From: Actinomycetota bacterium
GTDB lineage: Bacteria > Actinomycetota > Geothermincolia > Geothermincolales > RBG-13-55-18
Assembly (NCBI GenBank): GCA_016931915.1
Contig: JAFGDU010000031.1
Span: 1 to 39,621, forward strand
Reading direction: 5' to 3'
Length of the DNA stretch: 39,621 bases
Notes under the pieces: generated by a model
What the model saw: the letters and a program-made list of their open reading frames with translations, nothing else
What the model was told of the DNA's origin: nothing
Database searches by the model: none
Shown: positions 26,701-34,605 of the stretch, in pieces
How the letters are laid out: each line of letters begins with the position of its first letter
Position numbering within the stretch: position 1 is the first letter of the stretch
Translations under genes and position numbers: made by a program

Positions 26701-26884
26701 CTGCGACATGCTCGCCGCAGGGTGTTTTCCCTTTACCGATGATAGCGATGACCTCTTTATAAGCGATTTCCGCGATTACTTCGGAGATATCGCAGCGAAT
26801 GTCGAGGCGGTGAGGAGGAAGCTCTGCAATCCGCACAACGAGGTCCTGGCACCTTTCCGGGAGTTGAGGGGATATGAAGGATAA
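23762..26884 (+). CDS. addB: AddB/RexB-like nuclease subunit (PD-(D/E)XK, no Walker A)
   Basis: 1040 residues. The C-terminal RecB-type nuclease domain is clear: LSASRLETLGRCPLEYFF (about 723-740), GSLLHTVFQRFY, GFIDRIDE and VCDYKTG (about 883-906), with the catalytic Asp and Lys in place. The N-terminal half should be an inactivated helicase fold: no GxxxxGK(S/T) is visible at the expected N-terminal place. Only one Cys near the nuclease (C734 region) and one near the C-terminus are seen, so the 4Fe-4S site of Bacillus AddB seems missing. It works with AddA to resect double-strand breaks. The chosen start lies outside the divergent oxidoreductase gene; an upstream in-frame codon at 23561 would overlap it. 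It overlaps addA by 11 bases. Confidence 0.85.
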   Translation: MITDHINGLTGSIGELCAGHVLAEKWLLAPSLRVGFQWLDAVTRSGRAVLNLRVKTVAGMALELAAPEMERRGLSLLRGIRAELLTDELLARLRERGGYLARLEAGPGLARAASATLRDLRLAGLSAEGLSIRLFEVAAKGSEIASLLGSYEKELDSRNLVDLAGALRIAARQLETDGAVLPHQALVAAPADMLEEMHGLERDLWEAVPADRRVVLEVDRPGGEGAGGGDDRPSLAWVAHPGDAPSPEEDGSVEIFRAVGEVNEVREALRRCAAAGIPFDQVEILHTDASTYVPLIYEVCALLAPDAGAAVPVTFLEGIPVRYSRPGRALAALLSWIAEDFPQAVLVRMVQDGLLDLGPHCDVWSFSRMGALLRALPIGKGRKRYLAAIDSELDSLQWRISQPEPAESGEDNGKRSARLERRMDMLRSLRVVVADLLTSIPQSSDPLEVLSGMADFLTGRARAVSELDEYGRMRLLDDIWELSTCLQEDGIHPAASLNIPGWLVQLAATARVEGKGPRPGCLYVAPLAAGGHSGRPHTFILGLDDGRFPGSGLQDPLLLDGERAAICEDLPTAAGRLAASLEGFARLAARIRGRITLSYCCRSLTDDRDMFPSPVLLAAYRAISGDREGVQDDLIAWIPNPPASFAPDDAMLCLDPTEWWLHRLCGRPAPEDPEETVATAFPHLGRGLEARRARESDIFTAYDGYVPEAGADLDPTLPQGPVLSASRLETLGRCPLEYFFAYVLAIEPPDEYTIDPYRWLDPTEKGSLLHTVFQRFYVRLREEDRLPSFEQDWDTLQDILEDEIGSWTKRKPPPSREVFAREVDDLRLSTRIFLQEEEHCRERRPLYFEVAIGMEADAVGNPVDSPHPVLIELPGGRTIRTRGFIDRIDELGDAGSARFGVCDYKTGSTYGYERSDPFRQGRLVQNLIYLMQAQSRLAECHPGAEVESFQYFFPSTRAHGERIEWGSSTLAGGIAVLEALCDMLAAGCFPFTDDSDDLFISDFRDYFGDIAANVEAVRRKLCNPHNEVLAPFRELRGYEG

Positions 26885-29800
26885 AGAGGTGCGTGAAAAC
26901 GACACCGCTGTGGGCTCTCTTCCTCCCGATCACGCATACCGCGAACTCATAACGCGTGAGCTCGACCGCTGTATCCTCGTGGAGGCCGCCGCCGGCACCG
27001 GGAAGACGACGAGCATGATCGCGCGGATGCTGGCCCTGCTGCGGACGGGAGCGTGCGGAAATATCCGCACCATGGCGGCTGTCACCTTCACCCGCAAGGC
27101 CGCGGCGGAGCTGCGCGGCCGCTTCCAGGTGGCTTTGGAGAGGGCGGTCAGGCAGGCGGAAGGCACGGACAAAGAGCGCCTGGAGGCGGCCCTCGCCCAC
27201 GTCGAGCAGTGCTTCATCGGCACCATCCACTCCTTCTGCGCGCGCCTGCTGCGGGAAAGACCGGTGGAAGCGGGAGTTGACCTTTCCTTCGAGGAGATAG
27301 ACGAGGAGGCGGACAGCCGCCTGCGTGCCGAAGCGTGGGATGCCTTCGCGTCGGAGCTGATAGTCGACGACCCCCACGGTCTACTGCATGACCTGGACCG
27401 CCTCGGTCTCAGGATCACAGACCTCAGGAGCGCCTTTGAGGATTTCGCGAACTTCCCGGACGTGCAGGAGTGGCCCCTGCCCCCGGCGGATGTGATGCCG
27501 GACTGCGTGCAGGCCCTCGGCGAGCTCGAGAGTTATCTCGCACGCATCGCGAAACTCGCGCCCAAGCTGCCCCATGAGGAGGGAAACGACTCCCTTATCC
27601 CACAACTCAAGCGCATACCGCGCATAATCTCCCATTACGACGACCTCTCCCGGCCCGATCAACTCATGGAGGTACTGGAATTATTCGACAAGGGGGCCAG
27701 GGTAGTCCAGAAGGAATGGAAGAAGACGGGCCGTTTCAGCGCCGACGACGCCAAGGGGGAGCAAGCGGCCTGGGAGAGTTTCCGCGAGGCTGTGGTCAGG
27801 CCGGCCCTCACGGCCTGGCGAGAACTGCGCTATGTAACGGTCATGCGTCTGATGTTCGCCGCCCGCGAGCGTTACGACGGCCTGCGGCGGGAAAGGGGGC
27901 AGTTGAATTTTCAGGACCTCTTGATGAGATCCGCCGCGCTGCTGCGTGAGGACCCCACCGTGAGGCGCTACTTCCAGTCCCGCTTCTCCCATCTCCTGGT
28001 GGACGAGTTCCAGGACACCGACCCCATCCAGGCCGAGGTCATCTTCCTGCTCACGTCCTCCGACCCCGGGGATTCGGACTGGCGGAAATGCAGGCCGCGC
28101 CCGGGCTCGCTCTTCATGGTGGGGGATCCGAAGCAGTCCATCTACCGTTTCCGCCGCGCCGATATCGTCACCTATAACGAGGCCAAGCAGATCGTAAAGG
28201 CCAGCGGCGGCGAGGTGGTCAACCTCTATGCCAATTTCCGCGCCGCGCCGGCCATAATCGCCTGGGTCAACGGCGTTTTCGAGCCGGGCGAGCCGTCGTG
28301 CAGTGCCTCCGGCAAAGCGCTCCTGCGCTTCCCGCCCGCAGACGCGGAAGATTCCCCCTCCTACGTTCCCCTGCAGGCAGGACGGGAAGAGGGCAGGGGC
28401 GGCGAGCTCTGCGGTATCTACCGGCTGGATATACCCGAGGATTTCACCCGCAAGGAGCAGATAGCGGAAGAGGACGCCGATCTCATCGCCCGCATCATCC
28501 GCGACGCCCTGGACAGGGGGATGACCGTACCGCGCACACGCCAGCAGCTCGACGAGGGTATGCACAGCGAGGTAACGCCGGACGATTTCATGATCATCAC
28601 GCGCAATACGACGCGTCTGAGCACCTATGCGCGGGCCCTGCAGCGCTACGGCATACCCCACCGGGTGACGGGCGGGTGTGCCCTCAACGAGCTGGAGGAA
28701 CTCAGGCTGCTGCATACCTGCCTGAGGGCGGTAGTGCACCCCGATGACCCCGCTGCCCTGGTGGCCGCACTGCGCAGCGAGCTCTTCGGGGTGAGCGATG
28801 CCGCGCTCTATGCCTTCAAGAAGGCCGGCGGCTCCTTCTCCTACAACGCGGAAGTGCCGGAACTGGATCCCGAACATGTTGAAGCCCTCGAGGATGCCTT
28901 CTCACATCTGCGGCGTTGCTCCCTCCGGCTTGCCCGCCTGCCCTTAGTGGCCGCATGCGAGGGTATCGCCCGCGACCTGGGCCTGTTCGCGCTGGCGGCG
29001 GTGCGTCCCGGCGGCGACGTACAGGCGGGCAGCCTGGGCAAGGCTATAGAGCTGCTGCGCTCGCTGCAGCCCGATACATGGAGCGCGGCACAACTCGTCG
29101 AGCACCTGGACCGGCTCGTCCGGCAGGAGGAGAAGCACGACGGTATCTCCGCCCGCTCCGGCTTCCCTCCCGCAGTGCGCATCATGAACCTGCATAAGGT
29201 AAAGGGGCTGGAGGCTCCCGTGGTATTCCTCGCCGATCCCTCGGGAGAGTTCGAGCACGATATCGCGAGGCACATCGACCGCTCCGGCGGCAGGATCCTC
29301 GGATATCTGGCCACCTACAAGGACGGATCGCAGTACGGCAGAGGCAAGCTGCTCGCCCATCCGGAGCATTGGGAATCCCTCGCGGAGAGGGAGAGGGAGT
29401 TCGCGAGGGCGGAGGCGCTGCGCTTGAGATACGTGGCCGCGACCCGCGCCGGGGCGGCCACCATCATAACCCAGCGTTGCAGGCAGAACAGCTCCAATCC
29501 GTGGTGTCATTTCGAACCCTTCGTGGGCGGGGACAGCGACCTGCCCGATCCCGGGCCGCTGAAGCCGCCTGTGGAGGAAAAGGCCGCGATAACCACGGTC
29601 GAGATCCGCGCGGAAACGGCGGCTGCCTCGGCCCGGCTGGAATCGGTCCTCATGCCCACCTACGATGCACGCGGCGCCAAGGAGTATGCCCTATCGCTTC
29701 CCGCCACTGCGCCGCTGCCCGAGGACGCCGTCGTGGAAACGGACGGGTATCCGCCCTCCACCACCGGGGAGCATGGCGTAGAATGGGGGGAGGTCATCCA

Positions 29801-30272
29801 TCTCCTGCTGCAGGCCGGGGTGTCCGCGCCGGAGGCCGACCTGGGGGCGCTGGCGGCCGCGGCCCTTGCGGAAGCCGGACTGCCGGCCTCCCTTGCCGCA
29901 CAGGCGGTGGATATGGCGCGGAACGTCATGGGTTCCGAGATCTGGCGCAGGGCCATGCAAAGCGAGACCAGCCTCGTCGAGGTACCCTTCCAGATACTGC
30001 GGGATGAGGGCAGCGAGGTGCGTACTATCCTGCGTGGCGCCATCGACCTCGTGTTCTACGAGGAAGGCGGCTGGGTGCTGGTGGATTACAAGACGGACCG
30101 TCTGGACAGCGACACGCTCCGGGAAGCCGCGGACAGGTATGCCGCCCAGTTGCGCCTGTACGCCGAGGCCTGGGAGCGGTGCAGCGGCGACCGCATCAGG
30201 GAGGCCTTGATCTATTTCACCACCACCGGCACAATCGTAGAGGTCATCGGCTCCGGCAGCGATGATCGGTGA
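26874..30272 (+). CDS. addA: AddA/RexA-like UvrD-family helicase-nuclease
   Basis: 1132 residues with all superfamily 1A helicase motifs: Walker A EAAAGTGKTT (about 37-46), TFTRKAAAELR, DEFQDTDPIQ (about 377), VGDPKQSIYRFRRAD (about 416), NLYANFRA, NLHKVKGLE (about 772) and YVAATRA. The C-terminal PD-(D/E)XK nuclease has GAIDLVF (about 1055) and VLVDYKTD (about 1069). This is the motor and one of two nucleases of the AddAB recombination complex, which processes double-strand ends to load RecA and degrades foreign linear DNA. Its start overlaps addB by 11 bases with GAGGGG upstream, showing translational coupling. The acetyltransferase follows after 25 bases. Confidence 0.93.
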   Translation: MKDKEVRENDTAVGSLPPDHAYRELITRELDRCILVEAAAGTGKTTSMIARMLALLRTGACGNIRTMAAVTFTRKAAAELRGRFQVALERAVRQAEGTDKERLEAALAHVEQCFIGTIHSFCARLLRERPVEAGVDLSFEEIDEEADSRLRAEAWDAFASELIVDDPHGLLHDLDRLGLRITDLRSAFEDFANFPDVQEWPLPPADVMPDCVQALGELESYLARIAKLAPKLPHEEGNDSLIPQLKRIPRIISHYDDLSRPDQLMEVLELFDKGARVVQKEWKKTGRFSADDAKGEQAAWESFREAVVRPALTAWRELRYVTVMRLMFAARERYDGLRRERGQLNFQDLLMRSAALLREDPTVRRYFQSRFSHLLVDEFQDTDPIQAEVIFLLTSSDPGDSDWRKCRPRPGSLFMVGDPKQSIYRFRRADIVTYNEAKQIVKASGGEVVNLYANFRAAPAIIAWVNGVFEPGEPSCSASGKALLRFPPADAEDSPSYVPLQAGREEGRGGELCGIYRLDIPEDFTRKEQIAEEDADLIARIIRDALDRGMTVPRTRQQLDEGMHSEVTPDDFMIITRNTTRLSTYARALQRYGIPHRVTGGCALNELEELRLLHTCLRAVVHPDDPAALVAALRSELFGVSDAALYAFKKAGGSFSYNAEVPELDPEHVEALEDAFSHLRRCSLRLARLPLVAACEGIARDLGLFALAAVRPGGDVQAGSLGKAIELLRSLQPDTWSAAQLVEHLDRLVRQEEKHDGISARSGFPPAVRIMNLHKVKGLEAPVVFLADPSGEFEHDIARHIDRSGGRILGYLATYKDGSQYGRGKLLAHPEHWESLAEREREFARAEALRLRYVAATRAGAATIITQRCRQNSSNPWCHFEPFVGGDSDLPDPGPLKPPVEEKAAITTVEIRAETAAASARLESVLMPTYDARGAKEYALSLPATAPLPEDAVVETDGYPPSTTGEHGVEWGEVIHLLLQAGVSAPEADLGALAAAALAEAGLPASLAAQAVDMARNVMGSEIWRRAMQSETSLVEVPFQILRDEGSEVRTILRGAIDLVFYEEGGWVLVDYKTDRLDSDTLREAADRYAAQLRLYAEAWERCSGDRIREALIYFTTTGTIVEVIGSGSDDR

Positions 30273-30297
30273 CCCGGGCGGGTGAGGAGGTTGAGAG

Positions 30298-30930
30298 ATG
30301 AATGCAGTGATAAGACCGGCTACACCGCAGGACGCGCCCGCGGTGGCCGAACTGATTTACCTGGCAGGAAAGAGCCACGTGGAGACATCCATCTACGATC
30401 TCATGTTCCCGGGGAGCATGGAGGAGAGGCTACGCAAGCTGGAAGCGCTCTTTACCGCCGAGGCCCGCTCCTGGTATCACTATTCGCATTACCTGGTAAG
30501 CGAGGTGGACGGTAGAGTTGCGGGTTCCCTGTGCGGATTCAACGATCTGGAATCGGGAGGGGTGAAACTGCGGGATGCCTTCATCGAGATCGGCACAGAC
30601 CGTGCCGAGGGTAAGGCCATGTATGCTAGGATGCTGCCCTTCCACCGCGTCAACCCCAAACACTACGAGGACTCGTGGGTCATCGAGCACGTGGCCGTCT
30701 TCCCGGATTTCCGTGGCCGTGGCATCATCACCTCCCTGCTCGAGGAGATCCTGCAGAGGGGCCGCGAGGCCGGCTACGACCACGCCGAGCTCAATATGCT
30801 GATGGGAAATACGCCGGCCCGGGGGGCCTATGAGAAAACTGGTTTCGTCATCGTGGAGGAGAACACCGACGAGGAGTTCATGCAGTTATTCAACACCCCG
30901 GGTATGGTCAGGCTCTATATGCTGCTATGA
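30298..30930 (+). CDS. GNAT-family N-acetyltransferase
   Basis: 210 residues of the GNAT fold. Strand 4 and the acetyl-CoA loop read VIEHVAVFPDFRGRGIITSL, with the R-G-R-G-I pyrophosphate loop, and the motif B region is AYEKTGFVIVEE. The N-terminus IRPATPQDAPAVAELIYLA is typical of the family. Substrate unknown. GAGGAGG precedes the ATG, and the gene follows addA closely, so it is probably co-transcribed with addBA; a functional link is not established. Confidence 0.9.
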   Translation: MNAVIRPATPQDAPAVAELIYLAGKSHVETSIYDLMFPGSMEERLRKLEALFTAEARSWYHYSHYLVSEVDGRVAGSLCGFNDLESGGVKLRDAFIEIGTDRAEGKAMYARMLPFHRVNPKHYEDSWVIEHVAVFPDFRGRGIITSLLEEILQRGREAGYDHAELNMLMGNTPARGAYEKTGFVIVEENTDEEFMQLFNTPGMVRLYMLL

Positions 30931-31130
30931 GCGGTGAAGCGTGCCACCCCATCCGCCTGTGCGCCACTATCGCCAGTGAGGCAGCACCATAGGCTGTCGC
31001 AGAAACACGAGAAGGCCATATGCGGCAGCTCTGTCCGTAAATAGAGGATATATAAACGGGGGCTGCGAACCAAGGATATAGGATGAGATTGCGGGCAATG
31101 CTCGGTCCCGCGCGATAAAGGAGGGGGGCT

Positions 31131-31697
31131 GTGGTGAAGAGAGCAATAACATTTACGATCCTTCTGGCCATGCTGGCACTGCTCGTCTTTTCCGCCGGCT
31201 GCGGAAGCTCGGATAACGGCGGCGCCGACAACGGGGAGAACGGCGGGATCACCCAGACCGACTATGACCTGGGACTGGTGGAGGGATACGCGGAGGGATA
31301 CGACCAGGGTTATTCCGATGGAGGGGACGAATCCTACGATCCGGAGCCCGGCCTGGATGAGAGCTGGAACGAGGACTACGCCGCCGGATACGAGGAAGGT
31401 TACCTGGAAGGCTACGAGGACGGCTACGATGACGCCGTCGAGGATACGGACGGCGGCGCGGACGAAACGGCCGAGGTAGAGGCGGCCATGATCGCCTTCG
31501 TCGAGGAAAACTCGGCTCCCGGCATGGAGTTCGTGATCGAGAACATCGTCATCAGCGGTGACGAGGCGGCGGGAAGGGCCGTATGTACGAGCGAGACCCT
31601 CGAAAGCCCCTACATCATCGTGAAGAAGGGCCCCAGCGGCTGGTACGGCGTGGATTTCGGCACCGGCATCGAACCACCAGACTGGTACCCCTACTGA
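31131..31697 (+). CDS. Lipoprotein with acidic EGY/DGY repeats
   Basis: 188 residues starting at GTG (31131 or 31134) behind AAAGGAGGGGGG. The signal ends in FSAGC, giving lipidation at C24. Residues about 45-105 are strongly acidic with a G-Y step every three to five residues (LVEGYAEGYDQGYSDG, then YEEGYLEGYEDGYDD). The C-terminal 70 residues form a compact domain with FVEENSAPGMEFVIENIVIS and a final GWYGVDFGTG. Such a Gly-Tyr acidic stretch may bind cations or cell-wall polymer (inference). No family recognised. It precedes the histidine kinase by 130 bases on the same strand. Confidence 0.72.
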   Translation: MVKRAITFTILLAMLALLVFSAGCGSSDNGGADNGENGGITQTDYDLGLVEGYAEGYDQGYSDGGDESYDPEPGLDESWNEDYAAGYEEGYLEGYEDGYDDAVEDTDGGADETAEVEAAMIAFVEENSAPGMEFVIENIVISGDEAAGRAVCTSETLESPYIIVKKGPSGWYGVDFGTGIEPPDWYPY

Positions 31698-31827
31698 CCG
31701 GCCTGTAGGGCCACTATCTTCAATACACATATTCGGTGATTGTCCGGTAAGTAGTAGAATATTGCCTGTAAGACATTGTCTGCTGAGCCGGGGGGCAGCT
31801 CGGGCCCGGCGGCACGTGGGGTGATCT

Positions 31828-34584
31828 ATGAGGGGCAACAGAAAGAAGCGGGGCGCATTCCGCGGAGCACCGCCTCCAGAAAGCGAAGACTCACCTGCTT
31901 CCACTGGAAACGGCGCCGCCGGTGCCGAGGCGGGGATATCTCATGGCGAAAAGTTCGCGCGCCATCTCATCGAATCCTCCTTCGATCTCATCCTCCTCGT
32001 CGACCGTGAAGGCAGGATCATCTACGTCGGCCCCTCGGCCGAAAGCATGCTCGGCTATAAATCCGGGGAAATCCGGGGGACAAATATCTTCGATTACATC
32101 CATCCCGAAGACATCAACCGTTCTCTAGAATTCTACGCTGCCGGCGTAGACCACAAGGGTTTCTCCCGCTATTTTTCAGCCAGGGTGCGTGACCGTGATG
32201 GTTCGTGGCACGACATGGAAGCCATCGGCAATAACCTTCTGGAAGACCCCCAGGTCAGGGGAATCATCATAAACGCTCGGGATATAACCGAACGCAAACG
32301 TCTGGAGGAGGGCTTGCGGAGGAGCGAGGAATACTTCCGCTACATCACCGAGAATACCTATGACATCATCACCGTTTCCGATGCCCAGGGAATCATGCGC
32401 TATGTAAGCCCTTCCATCAAATACATTTCCGGCTATGACCCCGATGAACTCATAGGCGAGTTGGCTTTCGACTACATGCATCCCGATGACATCGATCGTA
32501 TCGTGAAGACCTACGCCGAGGGCGTGAGTAAGCGTGGATACACCGAACACGTGGAGTTCCGCTGGCGACACAAGGACGGCACCTGGCATATCCACGAGGC
32601 GGTGGGGATCAACGCCCTGGACAATCCCTCCATCCAGGGTGTGGTCGTGCATGCGCGGGATATTACTGATAAGAAAGACCTCGAGGAGAAGCTGCGGCGC
32701 AGCGAGGAGTACTTCCGGTCGCTCACCGAGAGCACCTCCGACATCATCACCGTCCTGGACGCCTCCGGCGGTATTCGCTACGTCAGCCCCTCGGTGGAGC
32801 GGGGAACCGGTTACAAACCGGAGGAGATAATCGGCAAGAAGCTCGTGGATTTCTCCCATCCGGATGACATAGGCGGGGGAATGGAGTCCCTTGCTTACGC
32901 CCTGAACAGGGAGGGCATTACGCAGTATGCGGAGATCCGCATCCGCCACAAGGACGGCACGTGGCACCATTACGAGGCGGTGGCCAACAACCTCCTGGAC
33001 GATCCAGCCGTGCGGGGAATAGTCGTGCACACGCGCGACATCACCGAGCGTAAGCAGTGGGAGGAGGCACTGAGAGAATCTGAGGAGAAATACCGCCTCA
33101 TTTACGATTTCACCGGCGAGGCTATCTACACTTACGATACGGGCTTCAACCTCATCGGTGTGAACAAGAGGGCGTGTGAGCTCATCGGCTACGAGGAAAG
33201 CGAGATACTGGGCCGTAACATCCTGGAGTTGAACATCCTGCACCCCGACGATTACGAGCGCACCCTGCAGGATATACAGAGGCTTTACCAGGGTGAGGTG
33301 GTAAACGACGAACTCCGCTTCATAAAAAAGGACGGCAGTATCGCCATAGGCGACGTCACCGGCGCCCCCCTCTTCAACCAGGAGGGAGAGGTCATCGCCT
33401 TCACCAACGTGGCGCGGGACATCACCGAGAGCAAGAGGGCGGAACTGCGGTTGGACCGGTTCAACCGCTGCCTGCTGGAACTGGGTCCCGACCCCCTGGA
33501 CAATATCACGAGCGTGGTCCTCGCGGGCATGGATATCATGGACGGCTACTACCTCCTTTACTCGAGGCTGGATAAGGGGAGGCTTTCCGTTTTCACGCCC
33601 CTGCAAAGCGAACTGGGATTCGTGATCGTGGACGATCCCGAGGATTACATATGTTTCAATGTCATCGAATCCGGGGGGGAGTGCACGTGCATGATCGCGG
33701 AGATGGACAGTGACGAAAGGGCGAGGGACCCGTTCGCGGCCACAATGGGCTGCAGCTCCTTTCTCGCTTATCCGACCCGTTTGAGGGGAAAGACGGTGGG
33801 CTCGCTCTGCCTGTACGGCAAGGGGGACAGGAGGTTCGATCAGGAGGACATGCACTTCATGGGTTTGCTCTCCAGGGCCCTCACCATAGAGGAGGAACGC
33901 CTGGCCCACGAGGAGAGCATACGCCACTTCGTGGACATCGCTTCCCACGAGCTACGCACCCCGCTCTCCATCATCAAGGGTTATGCCGACGCTTTCCAGT
34001 TCGGGGACCTCATGGATCTGAGTGATTTTCAAATGGAGAAGATCAGGATCATCAACACCAAGGCCGACAAGATGTCCAAGACCATCAACGACCTCCTCGA
34101 CCTCTCTCGTATCGAAAGGGGCCACTTCACCGTCGAGAAGAGGATGGTGGAACTGGAGCCCCTGGTCCGGAGCGCGGTGAAACAGATGCGGGAGAAGGGC
34201 ATAGAAAACGATTTCAAGGTAAATGTTGCAGAGGAAATGAGCAAGATCGCGGCGGACGCGGAAAAACTCGTCGATGCCCTCCTTATCCTGCTGGACAATG
34301 CCGTGAATTACTCCCCACCCTTATCGGAGATTTGTATAGAAGTCAGGCGCGGCGATGATCGTACGGTCATCTCGGTGTTGGATCGCGGCGGGGGAGTACC
34401 GGAAAAAGACCGCGAGAGCATATTCGAGCGTTTCTACCAGCTGGAGGACTCGCGCCACCATTCAGCGTCGGGTATGGGATTGGGGCTTTATATCGCCAGT
34501 GAGATAGTGCGTTCTCATGGTGGAGAGATATGGTACGAACCCCGCGAGGACGGCGGATCCGTGTTCAGTTTCTCCATCCCGTGA
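31828..34584 (+). CDS. Multi-PAS/GAF sensor histidine kinase
   Basis: 918 residues, no membrane helix, so a cytoplasmic sensor. Four PAS domains follow one another (about 44-160, 168-285, 291-408 and 413-535), each ending in a PAC-type ARDIT or TRDIT. Next comes a GAF-like domain (about 541-690), then the HisKA dimerisation helix with SHELRTP (His707 phosphorylated) and a HATPase domain with N-box LLDNAVNY, G1 LDRGGGVP, F-box IFERFYQLED and G2 GMGLGLYIASE. PAS 1-3 are alike (HKDGTWH repeated), pointing to internal duplication. No response regulator is adjacent in the window. The ligand of the PAS domains cannot be told; redox or light sensing via bound cofactor is possible. Confidence 0.93.
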   Translation: MRGNRKKRGAFRGAPPPESEDSPASTGNGAAGAEAGISHGEKFARHLIESSFDLILLVDREGRIIYVGPSAESMLGYKSGEIRGTNIFDYIHPEDINRSLEFYAAGVDHKGFSRYFSARVRDRDGSWHDMEAIGNNLLEDPQVRGIIINARDITERKRLEEGLRRSEEYFRYITENTYDIITVSDAQGIMRYVSPSIKYISGYDPDELIGELAFDYMHPDDIDRIVKTYAEGVSKRGYTEHVEFRWRHKDGTWHIHEAVGINALDNPSIQGVVVHARDITDKKDLEEKLRRSEEYFRSLTESTSDIITVLDASGGIRYVSPSVERGTGYKPEEIIGKKLVDFSHPDDIGGGMESLAYALNREGITQYAEIRIRHKDGTWHHYEAVANNLLDDPAVRGIVVHTRDITERKQWEEALRESEEKYRLIYDFTGEAIYTYDTGFNLIGVNKRACELIGYEESEILGRNILELNILHPDDYERTLQDIQRLYQGEVVNDELRFIKKDGSIAIGDVTGAPLFNQEGEVIAFTNVARDITESKRAELRLDRFNRCLLELGPDPLDNITSVVLAGMDIMDGYYLLYSRLDKGRLSVFTPLQSELGFVIVDDPEDYICFNVIESGGECTCMIAEMDSDERARDPFAATMGCSSFLAYPTRLRGKTVGSLCLYGKGDRRFDQEDMHFMGLLSRALTIEEERLAHEESIRHFVDIASHELRTPLSIIKGYADAFQFGDLMDLSDFQMEKIRIINTKADKMSKTINDLLDLSRIERGHFTVEKRMVELEPLVRSAVKQMREKGIENDFKVNVAEEMSKIAADAEKLVDALLILLDNAVNYSPPLSEICIEVRRGDDRTVISVLDRGGGVPEKDRESIFERFYQLEDSRHHSASGMGLGLYIASEIVRSHGGEIWYEPREDGGSVFSFSIP

Positions 34585-34605
34585 GGCCTTCTCGCCAGGC
34601 GGCTG

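Noticed and set aside
32176..33948. 590-codon open frame on the minus strand
   Set aside because: Antisense to the histidine kinase with its full set of PAS and kinase motifs; no ribosome binding site or domain.
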